64,000 bases of DNA from Deferribacterales bacterium Deferri_01 (GTDB lineage: Bacteria > Chrysiogenota > Deferribacteres > Deferribacterales > Geovibrionaceae): assembly GCA_001603805.1 (NCBI GenBank), contig LUZY01000014.1, forward strand, positions 1-64,000. Reading direction: 5' to 3'. Below the pieces are notes generated by a model. That model had not been told where the DNA came from. It worked only from the letters and a program-made list of their open reading frames with translations, and made no database searches. Shown here piece after piece: positions 39,482 to 48,341 of this stretch (position 1 is the stretch's first letter; every line of letters starts with the position of its first letter). A program made the translations under genes and the position numbers.

Positions 39482-41211
39482 TATCCTTCCATAAACTCCG
39501 CTTCCGCCTTTTCGTATATACCGGCGAATATTTCATCATCCAGAGAGATATCATCCCCCATTTTCAGCGTGCTTTCAATGTATGAAAGAACTGATGAATT
39601 GTGGAAAAAGTTAATAGCAAAGAGAGTTGGATCTTCTGAAAAAGTTCTTATCACCTCATGGTAGCGTTTGGGAACCATTTCCAGAGTTATCATGCTGTCT
39701 GCAAGTTCTTTGACGGGAAACAGTGAATAGAATATTACCGTATCAGGCTTTCCGCAGCGTTTTTCAGCATATTTTATGGCTGCATGGATGAAGTTTCTGA
39801 GTATGAAGAGATCATCAAAAGCAGCCTGTGGAATTACTATATCATGTCCTGAATCTATCTTGAATGACTGGCTTGTAAACTTGGCTATCAGGCGTATATG
39901 ATGTCCGCCTGATAGTCCGTCGCCCACGAGGGACATTTTATCTGCCAGCTTGAACTGTCTGGAAAGAAGTCCCTTGCTGTAAAGCAGTGCTGCGGTTTTA
40001 AACAGAACAGAGAGAGATATGGAATCCGGCGGAAGATCAGCATTTTTCTTTTCATATCCCATCAAATCATCTGCTATTTTTGTTACGGGGTTTTTACCGC
40101 TGACTTTAATATGCTCAAAAAGAAAATCACTTCTTAAAGATGCGTCCATGCCCATAATTGTGCCGCTGTTGAAAAAGTATATTTTCTCAAGTGCATCAAG
40201 GGGTATAATCATCTTTCTTCCCGAAGTCTGATTAAGAAAACGGAAAAATTTGAGAATATCTTTCGGTGAACCCGCAGGTTGTATGACTTCGCAGAAAAGA
40301 TTGTCATTAGTGAAGCTACAGTAATTTATAAGCCCGAATACAGTCTCACCCTCAAAGTGCTTTTCACTGAGGATGAGTATTGCTCGTTCATAGCCGCTGT
40401 ATTGGAGATTAGCAGTAAGAAACTGTTTAAGCTCACCCTGTCGGAGCAGTTCTGCAAGAGTTCTGTCAGTTTCTATGAAATCCCTTGAGGAAATGCTGCC
40501 TATTCCTGCGGAGTAGTGGAAGTATGTAATTCCTCTGGGTGCCTGAATAAGGAGTATGCCGTCGGTGCTGTAATCAACACCCCGATCCTCCTCTTCAGTC
40601 TGTTCGAGTTCCGGTTCAGTATATTTTACTATAACCGGCTCTTCATCCTCTTTTTCTTCAATAAGAATTTCAGGTTCAGGTTCTTCCTGTTTTGATTCTT
40701 CTTCAATATATTCCGGCTGTTCGTCCTGCGGACGGAACATTCCGCCGGTGAGGACAGACTTAAACTCATTTTCATCCTCTTCGGCTTGCGCTGATTCTGA
40801 TTTTTCAGGAACTATGGGCTCATCAGCACCGTAAACATCTTCAACTACAGGTTTTTCCTCTATTCTGGCGAGTGTCTGCACTGAAAGAACGCACGGATCT
40901 TCATTGGCTCTTCTGGATGGTTCATCGGTGTCCACAACAATGTCGCTCTTAACTGCATATTCACAGGCAAGGCGTATTCCCATACCTATGCTCAGATCAG
41001 AGAGCGATTTTCGTTCAAGGCGTGTGGGTTTGTTGATACTTTTGCTTTCTATCCTTACCTTGCATTTTCCGCACTGACCGTTTCCGCTGCACAGGTTTGA
41101 AATTTTTATTCCGTTCTCCTCCAGCGCATTAAAAAGGTTTTTGCCGGATTTGACTTCAAAGTTTATATCCAGATTCTTGACATAAACCGTGTGTTTTTTT
41201 GAAAGGAACAT
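39481..41211 (-). CDS. RACo-like 2Fe-2S ferredoxin protein with degenerate ATPase half
   Basis: 576 residues. Residues 1-100 form a plant-type 2Fe-2S ferredoxin with ligands Cys41, Cys47, Cys50 and Cys83 in the RACo style (LCSGNGQCGKCKVRI ... GIRLACEY). An acidic linker follows (about 120-215). The C-terminal half aligns weakly with the ASKHA ATPase of corrinoid-activating RACo proteins (IVIPQAAFDDLFILRNFIHAAIKYA), but the expected glycine-rich AGGFG motif reads FYSLFP. ATP-driven activation is therefore doubtful. No corrinoid enzyme is nearby; a redox or sensory role is possible. Confidence 0.65.
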   Translation of the reverse strand: MFLSKKHTVYVKNLDINFEVKSGKNLFNALEENGIKISNLCSGNGQCGKCKVRIESKSINKPTRLERKSLSDLSIGMGIRLACEYAVKSDIVVDTDEPSRRANEDPCVLSVQTLARIEEKPVVEDVYGADEPIVPEKSESAQAEEDENEFKSVLTGGMFRPQDEQPEYIEEESKQEEPEPEILIEEKEDEEPVIVKYTEPELEQTEEEDRGVDYSTDGILLIQAPRGITYFHYSAGIGSISSRDFIETDRTLAELLRQGELKQFLTANLQYSGYERAILILSEKHFEGETVFGLINYCSFTNDNLFCEVIQPAGSPKDILKFFRFLNQTSGRKMIIPLDALEKIYFFNSGTIMGMDASLRSDFLFEHIKVSGKNPVTKIADDLMGYEKKNADLPPDSISLSVLFKTAALLYSKGLLSRQFKLADKMSLVGDGLSGGHHIRLIAKFTSQSFKIDSGHDIVIPQAAFDDLFILRNFIHAAIKYAEKRCGKPDTVIFYSLFPVKELADSMITLEMVPKRYHEVIRTFSEDPTLFAINFFHNSSVLSYIESTLKMGDDISLDDEIFAGIYEKAEAEFMEG

Positions 41212-41376
41212 ATATACCGCCGAATAATGTTAATACTGAATTTTACTCCAGAAATACAAACATACGTATACACTTTTTTTCGGCAAATGTGCAGTCAAGT
41301 TTAGAGCTTAGATGCCAAAGGAGGCATATTTCTGAAAATTCTTGCGTATCCTGACTGTTTGGCATATTTTGACGCA

Positions 41377-42303
41377 ATGCAGATAATCCGAAATATAGAC
41401 GAGTTTTTCACCGAAAAGCCTCATGCTGTTGTTCTGGGAAATTTTGACGGTTTCCATCTGGGACACAAGGCAATAACAGACAGGCTCTGCAATATTTCCC
41501 GCACCAAAGGGCTTGTACCTGCTGTGGTGACCTTTCAGCCGCATCCCATGAAGTTTTTCGGCGCTGATCTCAAACTTATAATGACTGAGGATACGAAGAT
41601 AAAATCCTTCGCCGATGCCGGTGTGGAAAAAATGTTTATTCTCGAATTCAGCAGAAAGTTCGCAGATATAGACCCGGAAGTGTTTGTCAGAGAATTTGTG
41701 GTTAAAAAGTTCCGTGCCGCTGTTGTTATCGTAGGATATGACTACCATTTCGGCAAAGGAAGAAAAGGTGATTACAATCTTCTTGTCACCCTTGGCAAGA
41801 AATATGGCTTTACAGCTGTCCGTGTCCCTCAGGTCACCTGTGGCGGCATCACTGTCTCCAGTACGAATATACGAAACTTCCTTAAGGAAGGCGATGTGGA
41901 AAAGGCCGGGGAGTTTCTCGGCAGACCATTCTTCATCGAAGGAAGCGTTGTGGACGGAAACAAAGTTGGAAGACAGCTTGGTTATCCCACTGCAAATATC
42001 GACTTCCGCAATGAACTGATCCCGAAGGCGGGAATCTATATCAGCATAGCGGTTATAGACGACGTGAGGCATAAATCTGTAACAAACATCGGCAGACGCC
42101 CCACGTTCAGCTTTCCTGATCAGATGAAGGTGGAAACCCACATATTCGATTTTCATGATGACATTTACGGAAAGGATGTTGAGATAGAGCTGCTTAAGTA
42201 TGTCCGTCCGGAAGAGAAGTTCCCGAATGTGGAAACTCTGATCAAAGCCATAGATGAAGACTGTATTCTTGCTAAAAAATGGTTTGAAGAAAACGGATAC
42301 TGA
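41377..42303 (+). CDS. ribF: Bifunctional riboflavin kinase / FAD synthetase RibF
   Basis: Makes FMN and FAD from riboflavin. About 308 residues: the nucleotidylyl-transferase half (VVLGNFDGFHLGHKAI; STNIRNFLKEGDVEKA) and the riboflavin-kinase half (GNKVGRQLGYPTANIDF; VTNIGRRPTF). The ATG fits the family's N-terminus (MQIIRNIDEF) but has no ribosome-binding site. The strong AAAGGAGG at 41317-41324 instead points to an in-frame CTG at 41332-41334, adding 15 residues. Confidence 0.95.
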   Translation: MQIIRNIDEFFTEKPHAVVLGNFDGFHLGHKAITDRLCNISRTKGLVPAVVTFQPHPMKFFGADLKLIMTEDTKIKSFADAGVEKMFILEFSRKFADIDPEVFVREFVVKKFRAAVVIVGYDYHFGKGRKGDYNLLVTLGKKYGFTAVRVPQVTCGGITVSSTNIRNFLKEGDVEKAGEFLGRPFFIEGSVVDGNKVGRQLGYPTANIDFRNELIPKAGIYISIAVIDDVRHKSVTNIGRRPTFSFPDQMKVETHIFDFHDDIYGKDVEIELLKYVRPEEKFPNVETLIKAIDEDCILAKKWFEENGY

Positions 42304-42336
42304 AATCATATAAAAATACAAAACCAAAAGGACAAT

Positions 42337-43644
42337 ATGAAGATTTCTTACATCAGTTTAGGATGTTCAAAAAACAAAGTGGATCTTGAATACCTCATGG
42401 GCTCTCTTCAGGAGGGAGGTCATGAAATAAGTCTGGATATGACAGAGGCTGACGCCATAATAATAAACACCTGCGGGTTTATCGAGCCTGCGGTGAATGA
42501 AGCTGTGGAGGCGGTTCTTGAGGCGGCGCAGGTAAAAAAGCCTGAAGCGAAGCTCATTGTAACGGGCTGCATGACAGAGCGTTTTAAAAACGATGTGGCC
42601 GGAGAACTGCCTGAGATAGATTTTCACACAGGCGTCGGCAAGATGAGCGATGTTATAGCTTATCTGGAAGGGATCGAGCCTGTTAAAAAAGAGCGTGATT
42701 TCCTTTACGGCGGAGCCCGTGTTCTTACGGGTGTGCCATTCAGTGCATATATAAAAATATCCGAAGGGTGCAACAACCGCTGCACTTACTGCACCATTCC
42801 CTCAATCAGAGGAAACCTCACCGGCAGACGCATTGAGGATATAGTAAACGAAATAACCGCCCTCAAGGAGCAGGGAGTCAAGGAATTTGTTCTCGTTTCG
42901 CAGGATAACACTAAATACGGAACGGATATTTACAAAAAGCCCATGCTTTGCAGGCTTTTACGTGAAATAGATAAGATTGAAGGCGATTTTTACGTCAGGA
43001 TAATGTATCTGAATCCGGACGGAGTTAATGAAGAGCTTGTGAAGCTTGTGGAAAAGTCTGATAAAATATTGAGTTATTATGATATTCCGGTTCAGCATAT
43101 AAATAAGCGTGTCCTTAAGGATATGAACAGAAAGTCCACGCCTGATGATATAAAGCGTGTTTTCAGGATGATCAGGGAGATAGACCCTTCTGCTTTTATC
43201 CGCACTACGATGATTGTGGGTTTTCCCGGGGAGACAGACGAGGAGTTTGATGAGCTTCTCGAATTTGTTAAGGTCTATAAGCCGGATTATGCGGGTTTTT
43301 TCCCTTTTTATCCCGAAGAAGGAACAAAAGCCACTGCAATGGGTATGAAGGTGGACGGACGCAAGGTCCGGGGCAGAATCGGTGCGCTTCGCAAAGCACA
43401 GATAAAAAACACCCGTGAACGCTTGAAAAAAGTTAAGAAAAATGACATCATCTGTTTTGCAGAAAAACCTAATGAGGAATTCGGTTTTCTAATGGAAGGC
43501 AGAGCGCTTTTTCAGGCGCCTGAAGTGGACGGAAAAGTTCTCTTCACAGACTCCGAAGCCATAAACGGCTACGGTCCTTATATCTGCCGTATAGAAAAAA
43601 TAAGTTACCCCGACATAGTTTGTGAAATCGTAAGACCGCTTTAA
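42337..43644 (+). CDS. rimO: Ribosomal protein S12 methylthiotransferase RimO
   Basis: Radical-SAM enzyme that methylthiolates Asp88 of S12. The 435 residues hold the UPF0004 domain with three Cys for the second Fe-S cluster (LGCSKNKVD, NTCGF, VTGCM), the radical-SAM motif EGCNNRCTYCTIPSIRG, and a C-terminal TRAM domain. The LGCSKN and IRG features favour RimO over MiaB. AAAAGGA precedes the ATG. Confidence 0.96.
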   Translation: MKISYISLGCSKNKVDLEYLMGSLQEGGHEISLDMTEADAIIINTCGFIEPAVNEAVEAVLEAAQVKKPEAKLIVTGCMTERFKNDVAGELPEIDFHTGVGKMSDVIAYLEGIEPVKKERDFLYGGARVLTGVPFSAYIKISEGCNNRCTYCTIPSIRGNLTGRRIEDIVNEITALKEQGVKEFVLVSQDNTKYGTDIYKKPMLCRLLREIDKIEGDFYVRIMYLNPDGVNEELVKLVEKSDKILSYYDIPVQHINKRVLKDMNRKSTPDDIKRVFRMIREIDPSAFIRTTMIVGFPGETDEEFDELLEFVKVYKPDYAGFFPFYPEEGTKATAMGMKVDGRKVRGRIGALRKAQIKNTRERLKKVKKNDIICFAEKPNEEFGFLMEGRALFQAPEVDGKVLFTDSEAINGYGPYICRIEKISYPDIVCEIVRPL

Positions 43645-43683
43645 ACAAAAGATAAATTTTATAAAACAGCAGAGGTAAAGCTG

Positions 43684-44460
43684 ATGCGTAAACTCCTTAT
43701 AATCATGACTGCTATGGTAATTGCCGTTTCCTGCGCCAAGCAGCCGCCCAAAGAGATTCCCGCCGAAGTGAGCATGCAGAAAGGTATGCAGTATTTTGAG
43801 CGGAAAAAGTTTAAAGACGCTGCGGAGCATTTTGAAGCAGCTATAAGGAGCGCTCAGGATCCTGAAATTGCAGGCAATGCACAGATTTTCCTTGCGGACA
43901 GCCACTTTCTTGCAAAAGATTATGACCTTGCCATCCCCAGCTATGAAACTTACCTCCGGATTTACCCTTTCTCCTCCGATGCTCCCAGAGCCAAACTCAG
44001 GCTTGGACTCTGCTACTACAGGCAGATAGGCGCACCGGACAGAGACATAAAGAATGCCGAAGAGGCGCTCCGTATTTTCAGCGAGCTTAGAAATGAGAAC
44101 CCCGGTTATGCAAAGGAATATGAACTTGCGGATAAAATAAGAGAACTCAGGGGTCTTCTTGGTGAACGTGAGCTTCTTATAGCTAAATTTTATCTCCGCA
44201 CTGATAAGGAAAGACCTGCGGTTAAAAGGCTTCAGTACATTGTGGAAAACTTTCCGGACACAGTGGTATATCCGGAAAGCCTCAGTCTGCTGGGCGATTA
44301 CTACGCTGACAGGGAAGGATACGAAGCCGAAGCAATCAAATACTACAGAGCTTTGATAAGAGAATTTCCCGACAGCAAATATTCGTCGGGCATAACATCA
44401 AAACTTTCCAAACTGCTTGCAAGAATAACCGACACCCTCGGAGATGTGGAGAATAATTAA
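43684..44460 (+). CDS. bamD: BamD-like outer-membrane assembly lipoprotein
   Basis: 258 residues with a lipoprotein signal (lipobox AVSC, Cys17) and BamD/YfiO-type TPR repeats: QYFERKKFKDAAEHFEAAI, FLADSHFLAKDYDLAIPSYETYLRIYPF, ALRIFSELRNENP and KYYRALIREFPDSKY. Probable subunit of the beta-barrel assembly machine, though a related TPR lipoprotein (CpoB-type) cannot be excluded. It ends directly before serS with no gap. Confidence 0.78.
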   Translation: MRKLLIIMTAMVIAVSCAKQPPKEIPAEVSMQKGMQYFERKKFKDAAEHFEAAIRSAQDPEIAGNAQIFLADSHFLAKDYDLAIPSYETYLRIYPFSSDAPRAKLRLGLCYYRQIGAPDRDIKNAEEALRIFSELRNENPGYAKEYELADKIRELRGLLGERELLIAKFYLRTDKERPAVKRLQYIVENFPDTVVYPESLSLLGDYYADREGYEAEAIKYYRALIREFPDSKYSSGITSKLSKLLARITDTLGDVENN

Positions 44461-45729
44461 ATGCTTGATATAAAATATATTATTACTAACCTGGATCTGG
44501 TTAAGGAAAAAACGGCCAGAAGAGGAGCAGAGTTTGACTTTGATACTCTCCTTGCTCTGGATGAGGAAAGAAAGAAGCTCATACTCGAAGGTGAAGAGCT
44601 TAAACAGAAAAGGAACGAGTTTTCCAAGTCATTTCCGCTCATAAAAAAACAGGGCGGTGATGTGGAAACGGCGCAGAAGGAAATGAAGCAGGTTTCAGAG
44701 CGTATTGCCGCTCTGGACAAAGAACTTGCGGATGTTCAGGAGCGTCAGCGGGGCATGCTGCTTACTCTTCCTAACCTCGTTGATGACTCTATACCTGTGG
44801 GCAAAAGTGAAGAAGATAACACTCTTTACCGTGACTGGGGTGTAAAACCGTCATTAGCTTTTGAGCCGAAGGCACACTGGGATATAGCCGAAAGTCTCGG
44901 ACTTGTTGACTTTGAGCGTGGCACAAAAGTGGCTGGAGCCCGTTTTTCCGCATATAAAGGCATGGGGGCAAAGCTTGAGAGAGCGCTTATCAACTTCATG
45001 CTGGACACTCAGTCCTCAAGGGGATACACGGAAGTTATGACCCCTTTTCTTGTGAACGCAGCATCAATGACCGGAACAGGTCAGCTCCCGAAGTTTGAAG
45101 AGGACGCTTTCAAATGTGAGCGTGATGGTTTGTATCTTATTCCCACAGCCGAAGTTCCCGTAACAAACCTTTATGCAGGTGAGATACTGGACGAAGCTGA
45201 TCTGCCCATAAAGCATTGTGCCTATTCACCCTGCTTCCGCAGAGAGGCAGGCTCACACGGCAAGGACGTGCGCGGGCTTATCCGCCAGCACCAGTTCAAT
45301 AAAGTGGAGCTTGTGAAGTTCGTTAAGCCGGAGGAAGGCTGGAAGGAGCTTGAGCTGCTTCTTAGTGACGCCGAGAATATCCTTCAGCTTTTAGGCATAC
45401 ATTACAGAGTTATGACACTCTCCACCGGCGATATAGGCTTTACATCAGCAAAAACTTACGACATAGAGGTCTGGCTTCCGGGGCAGGACTGCTACCGTGA
45501 AATATCATCATGCAGCTGCTTTATGGATTTTCAGGCACGCAGAGCAAATATACGTTACAGAAAACCCGGCGATAAAAGGCTGGACTTTGTTTACACCCTC
45601 AACGGGTCAGGGCTGGCTGTCGGCAGAACCTTTGTTGCAGTGCTTGAAAACTATCAGCTTCCGGACGGACGCATAAGTGTTCCTGAGGTTCTCCGCCCAT
45701 ATCTCGGCGGTGCGGAGATAATAGGCTGA
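44461..45729 (+). CDS. serS: Seryl-tRNA synthetase
   Basis: Charges tRNA-Ser. 422 residues: N-terminal antiparallel coiled-coil arm (residues about 30-105), then the class II core with motif 2 (CFRREAGSHGKDVRGLIRQHQFNKVELVKF) and motif 3 (LNGSGLAVGRTFVAVLENYQ). It follows the bamD-like gene immediately and its last bases overlap the rsmI start. Confidence 0.98.
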   Translation: MLDIKYIITNLDLVKEKTARRGAEFDFDTLLALDEERKKLILEGEELKQKRNEFSKSFPLIKKQGGDVETAQKEMKQVSERIAALDKELADVQERQRGMLLTLPNLVDDSIPVGKSEEDNTLYRDWGVKPSLAFEPKAHWDIAESLGLVDFERGTKVAGARFSAYKGMGAKLERALINFMLDTQSSRGYTEVMTPFLVNAASMTGTGQLPKFEEDAFKCERDGLYLIPTAEVPVTNLYAGEILDEADLPIKHCAYSPCFRREAGSHGKDVRGLIRQHQFNKVELVKFVKPEEGWKELELLLSDAENILQLLGIHYRVMTLSTGDIGFTSAKTYDIEVWLPGQDCYREISSCSCFMDFQARRANIRYRKPGDKRLDFVYTLNGSGLAVGRTFVAVLENYQLPDGRISVPEVLRPYLGGAEIIG

Positions 45730-46397
45730 TGGCGGTTCTTAAGGTTTTAGCCTCACCCATAAGCGGCAACTATTCTCAGCTTCCCGCTTACACACTTGAA
45801 GAGATAAAAAACGCAGACCTGATAATCGGCGAGGAGCGTAAGATAACTTTGCGCTTCCTTGCCGCCGTTGGCTGCCGTGAGCATGAGTACAGACTTCTCA
45901 ACGAACATTCCACAGATGAGGAAAAGACGGAGCTGATGAAGGATGTTTTATCCTGCGGAACAGCAATCCTCTTTTCAGATGCCGGCACACCCTGTATTGC
46001 AGACCCCGGTTATGACTTTGTGGATATGTGCATAAAAGAGGGAATGGAAATCCGCACGCTGAATGCTGTTTCAGCAGTGACAGCGGCAATCTCTGTCAGC
46101 GGGTTTTATGCTGAAACTTTTCTTTTTGCGGGCTTTCCGCCAAAGGATAAGGCAGACAGGCTCAAGTTCTTTAACCACATGAAGAACACCAAGCAGACAG
46201 CAGTTATTTTTGAACGCCCTTATGCACTGATCCGCACTCTGGAGGAGCTTAAAGGTGTGGGAAAAAAAGTCTCTCTTTCCATAAATATTTCAATGCCCGA
46301 CGAAAAGAACTACAGAGGTACGGCAACGGATATTCTTAACCTGCTCCCCGAAGGGATCAAGGCTCCGTTTGTTATTGTTATTGAAGCTCGATGCTAA
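45729..46397 (+). CDS. rsmI: 16S rRNA 2'-O-ribose methyltransferase RsmI
   Basis: Methylates C1402 of 16S rRNA. 222 residues of the tetrapyrrole-methylase-like fold: LASPISGNYSQLP, EEIKNADLIIGEE, NEHSTDEE, LFSDAGTPCIADPGYDFV, and NAVSAVTAAISVSGF with FLFAGFPPKDKADR. The start overlaps serS (TGATGG). The stop shares bases with the stop of a convergent AT-rich gene, which marks the edge of an insert. Confidence 0.93.
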   Translation: MAVLKVLASPISGNYSQLPAYTLEEIKNADLIIGEERKITLRFLAAVGCREHEYRLLNEHSTDEEKTELMKDVLSCGTAILFSDAGTPCIADPGYDFVDMCIKEGMEIRTLNAVSAVTAAISVSGFYAETFLFAGFPPKDKADRLKFFNHMKNTKQTAVIFERPYALIRTLEELKGVGKKVSLSINISMPDEKNYRGTATDILNLLPEGIKAPFVIVIEARC

Positions 46398-46903
46398 TTA
46401 TCATACTTGTTTGCCATTAAAAGGAATATTGATTCTACAATATCGTACATGCAAGTAATAGATACAAATATTCCAATAAGATTTAGTGCGGTATAAAATT
46501 TATTTTTTTCAATCAGTTCTGTAAAAGGGAAGGTAACTTTAGGTATATCTGTTTGTGACAATGCAAGAATAATAATACTTAGCGTAAGCATCCATATTAT
46601 TACTAATAAATCAGTTTTAACTGAATCAAGATATTGTTCAAAAAGATTATTAGATGTTTTATTTTCATATTCTTTAAACTGTTTAAGTTCACTATCTTTT
46701 AAAACTGTGAAAGTTATAGCAAGAGAAGTAAGGGCACCTGTCAAAAAAATGCCCAGTATACTTGGCACAAGTATAAAGAAATTTTTATCTGGAGTATTGA
46801 AGTATCCTAGGGAAAATGAAGCAATAATAATTATATAAAAAATGGGTTTTCTAAAACCATAAAGAAATACATTACAAAGTTTTTTAAATGCTTCAACCTC
46901 CAC
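46394..46903 (-). CDS. Unknown four-helix membrane protein (AT-rich insert)
   Basis: I do not recognise this protein. 169 residues with four hydrophobic segments (about 13-35, 40-68, 96-115, 134-163) and a charged loop between the second and third. Base composition is far richer in A and T than neighbouring genes, with lysine and asparagine AAA/AAT codons. The GTG start overlaps the stop of the upstream gene by 11 bases, so the two are translationally coupled. The membrane half of a two-gene module; transfer is likely. Confidence 0.7.
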   Translation of the reverse strand: MEVEAFKKLCNVFLYGFRKPIFYIIIIASFSLGYFNTPDKNFFILVPSILGIFLTGALTSLAITFTVLKDSELKQFKEYENKTSNNLFEQYLDSVKTDLLVIIWMLTLSIIILALSQTDIPKVTFPFTELIEKNKFYTALNLIGIFVSITCMYDIVESIFLLMANKYDN

Positions 46904-47735
46904 GGTGTGTTCTCCTAATTTCTTTTATAACTTCAGCTGCTGTTGCCCCATCATTTATTGCTGTTAAGTTTGTCTTTTGTTTAAATAGATTATTATTTTT
47001 TTTGACTACTCCTTTATCTCCCACTATTGTCCAATTCCCACCTGTCATTTCGTTATATGTTATTGTTGATTGTAAGCTTTCATTATTCTCATTTAACACT
47101 AACTCATTTGCTTTATTTTCAAGTAAAATACTTGAACTTGAAATATTAAAATCTTCTTTCATGTGTTTCAGACCATCTTTTATCAATTGAGGAGTTTTGC
47201 CAAAGAAATTCATCGGCAGTAGCTCTATTTGGATTTTTTTAATAATATTGAATTTTCTTTTGGCGTCCCAAAAACTGCCTTTTTCTGTAAGTGCTTTAAT
47301 ATTTATATTAAATTCATTAATATGTTTTGATAGTGCTTTTTCTAAAATTGTTAAAAATGTTGAGACTTTACGTTTAAATTGGCTCTCAAGATTTGTACTA
47401 ATAATAAATAATTGTTCTTTATGATCCCATAAAAAATAAACATTTGGGTATGTTTGAGTTTCTGTTTCGTTAAAAGTGTCACTATCCTTATTTGGTATTG
47501 TGACTTGTTTGCTTAATCCAACTTTCCCTGCGATTAATCTATTGTTTTCAAAAATAAAATCACGAAAGGCAATTTCAGTATCGCTAATTAAAAAATCTTT
47601 CTGTGTAATAATTAATTCTTCAAGTAATAAAAGAAATTGTTGACTGGTTTTTGGGTTAATATTTTCACTTAAAAAAGTTGCAATATTTGGTGTTAAGCTG
47701 ATTTGACAAGCATAAAAAGATAGAGCTCGACTCAC
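46893..47735 (-). CDS. Unknown soluble protein (AT-rich insert)
   Basis: 280 residues, unrecognised. I chose the GTG at 47733-47735, which follows AGGGAGAAG; longer versions add an implausible leader. No signal peptide or membrane helix. Visible stretches include YFLWDHKEQLFIISTNLESQFKRKV and, near the C-terminus, NEMTGGNWTIVGDKGVVKK, with much Asn, Lys and Ile. Its AT-rich composition matches the membrane gene it overlaps. A defence or mobile-element cargo role is a guess from layout only. Confidence 0.7.
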   Translation of the reverse strand: MSRALSFYACQISLTPNIATFLSENINPKTSQQFLLLLEELIITQKDFLISDTEIAFRDFIFENNRLIAGKVGLSKQVTIPNKDSDTFNETETQTYPNVYFLWDHKEQLFIISTNLESQFKRKVSTFLTILEKALSKHINEFNINIKALTEKGSFWDAKRKFNIIKKIQIELLPMNFFGKTPQLIKDGLKHMKEDFNISSSSILLENKANELVLNENNESLQSTITYNEMTGGNWTIVGDKGVVKKNNNLFKQKTNLTAINDGATAAEVIKEIRRTHRGG

Positions 47736-47810
47736 TAGTCTTCTCCCTGTACATTTTAATAAAATTATAACCTTATAGATTACCAATTTCTAATCAAAAT
47801 TATAATTAAT

Positions 47811-47826
47811 TGTTTCCCGTGAAACA
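47811..47826. other. parS-like site
   Basis: TGTTTCCCGTGAAACA, one central mismatch from the perfect parS 16-mer. It lies between the AT-rich insert and ybaB. Confidence 0.7.
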
Positions 47827-47841
47827 TTTTTATTATTGTCT

Positions 47842-47869
47842 TTGAAAAAATCTGATTTAGTCTTATAAT
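47842..47869 (+). promoter_or_regulatory. Promoter of ybaB-recR
   Basis: TTGAAA (47842-47847), 16-base spacer, perfect TATAAT (47864-47869). The resulting leader of about 125 bases contains inverted arms CCGGCT and AGCCGG (47910-47960 region), so it may be structured. Confidence 0.7.
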
Positions 47870-48002
47870 ATGCAGTTCAGGGCTTGCTATGTGTCCTGTC
47901 TCCGGCTGTTAAGCTGTGTTTATCCTAGTGAAGCACTGAGCCGGTGTTTAAATGTAAGTAATAGAATCTAATATATATTAAAGAATCCAAGGAGAATTAC
48001 GC

Positions 48003-48317
48003 ATGAACATTCAGATGATGATGAAGCAGGCGCAGAAGATGCAGAAAAAGATCGAGGAAGCGCAGGCGGAAGCAGCGCAGGAAGTTGTGGAAGCTTCTTC
48101 CGGCGGCGGTATGGTAAGTGTTCAGGTAAACGGCAAAAATCAGGTTTTGGGCATCAAAATCGAGAAAGAAGTCGTTGACCCCGAAGATATCGAAATGCTT
48201 CAGGATCTCATTGTAGCTGCCGTCAATGAAGGTATGACAAAGGCTCAGGAAAAAATGCAGGAAAAAATTTCCAAGGTAACAGGGAATCTGGGCATCAACC
48301 TGCCCGGTATGTTCTAA
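48003..48317 (+). CDS. ybaB: Nucleoid-associated protein YbaB/EbfC
   Basis: Small dimeric DNA-binding protein, 104 residues: coiled N-terminal helix (MMMKQAQKMQKKIEEAQAEAAQ), central GGGMVSVQVNGKNQVLGIKIEKEVV and the C-terminal helix VAAVNEGMTKAQEKMQ. GGAG precedes the ATG. It is usually encoded dnaX-ybaB-recR; here dnaX is missing and a parS-like site and AT-rich insert lie upstream. Confidence 0.95.
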   Translation: MNIQMMMKQAQKMQKKIEEAQAEAAQEVVEASSGGGMVSVQVNGKNQVLGIKIEKEVVDPEDIEMLQDLIVAAVNEGMTKAQEKMQEKISKVTGNLGINLPGMF

Positions 48318-48341
48318 GGCGTTTTTTGCCCGTAATGCGGC

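Noticed and set aside
41308-42327. Open frame of 339 residues antisense to ribF
   Set aside because: The ribF motifs on the plus strand are clear; the opposite frame is a shadow.
46893-47786. Longer start for the 280-residue protein of the AT-rich insert
   Set aside because: The extension is hydrophobic filler; GTG at 47735 has a ribosome-binding site.
47876-48002. Possible signal-recognition-particle RNA (often near dnaX-ybaB-recR)
   Set aside because: The stem CCGGCT/AGCCGG looked promising, but the invariant GGAAGGAAGCAGC-type tip is absent.
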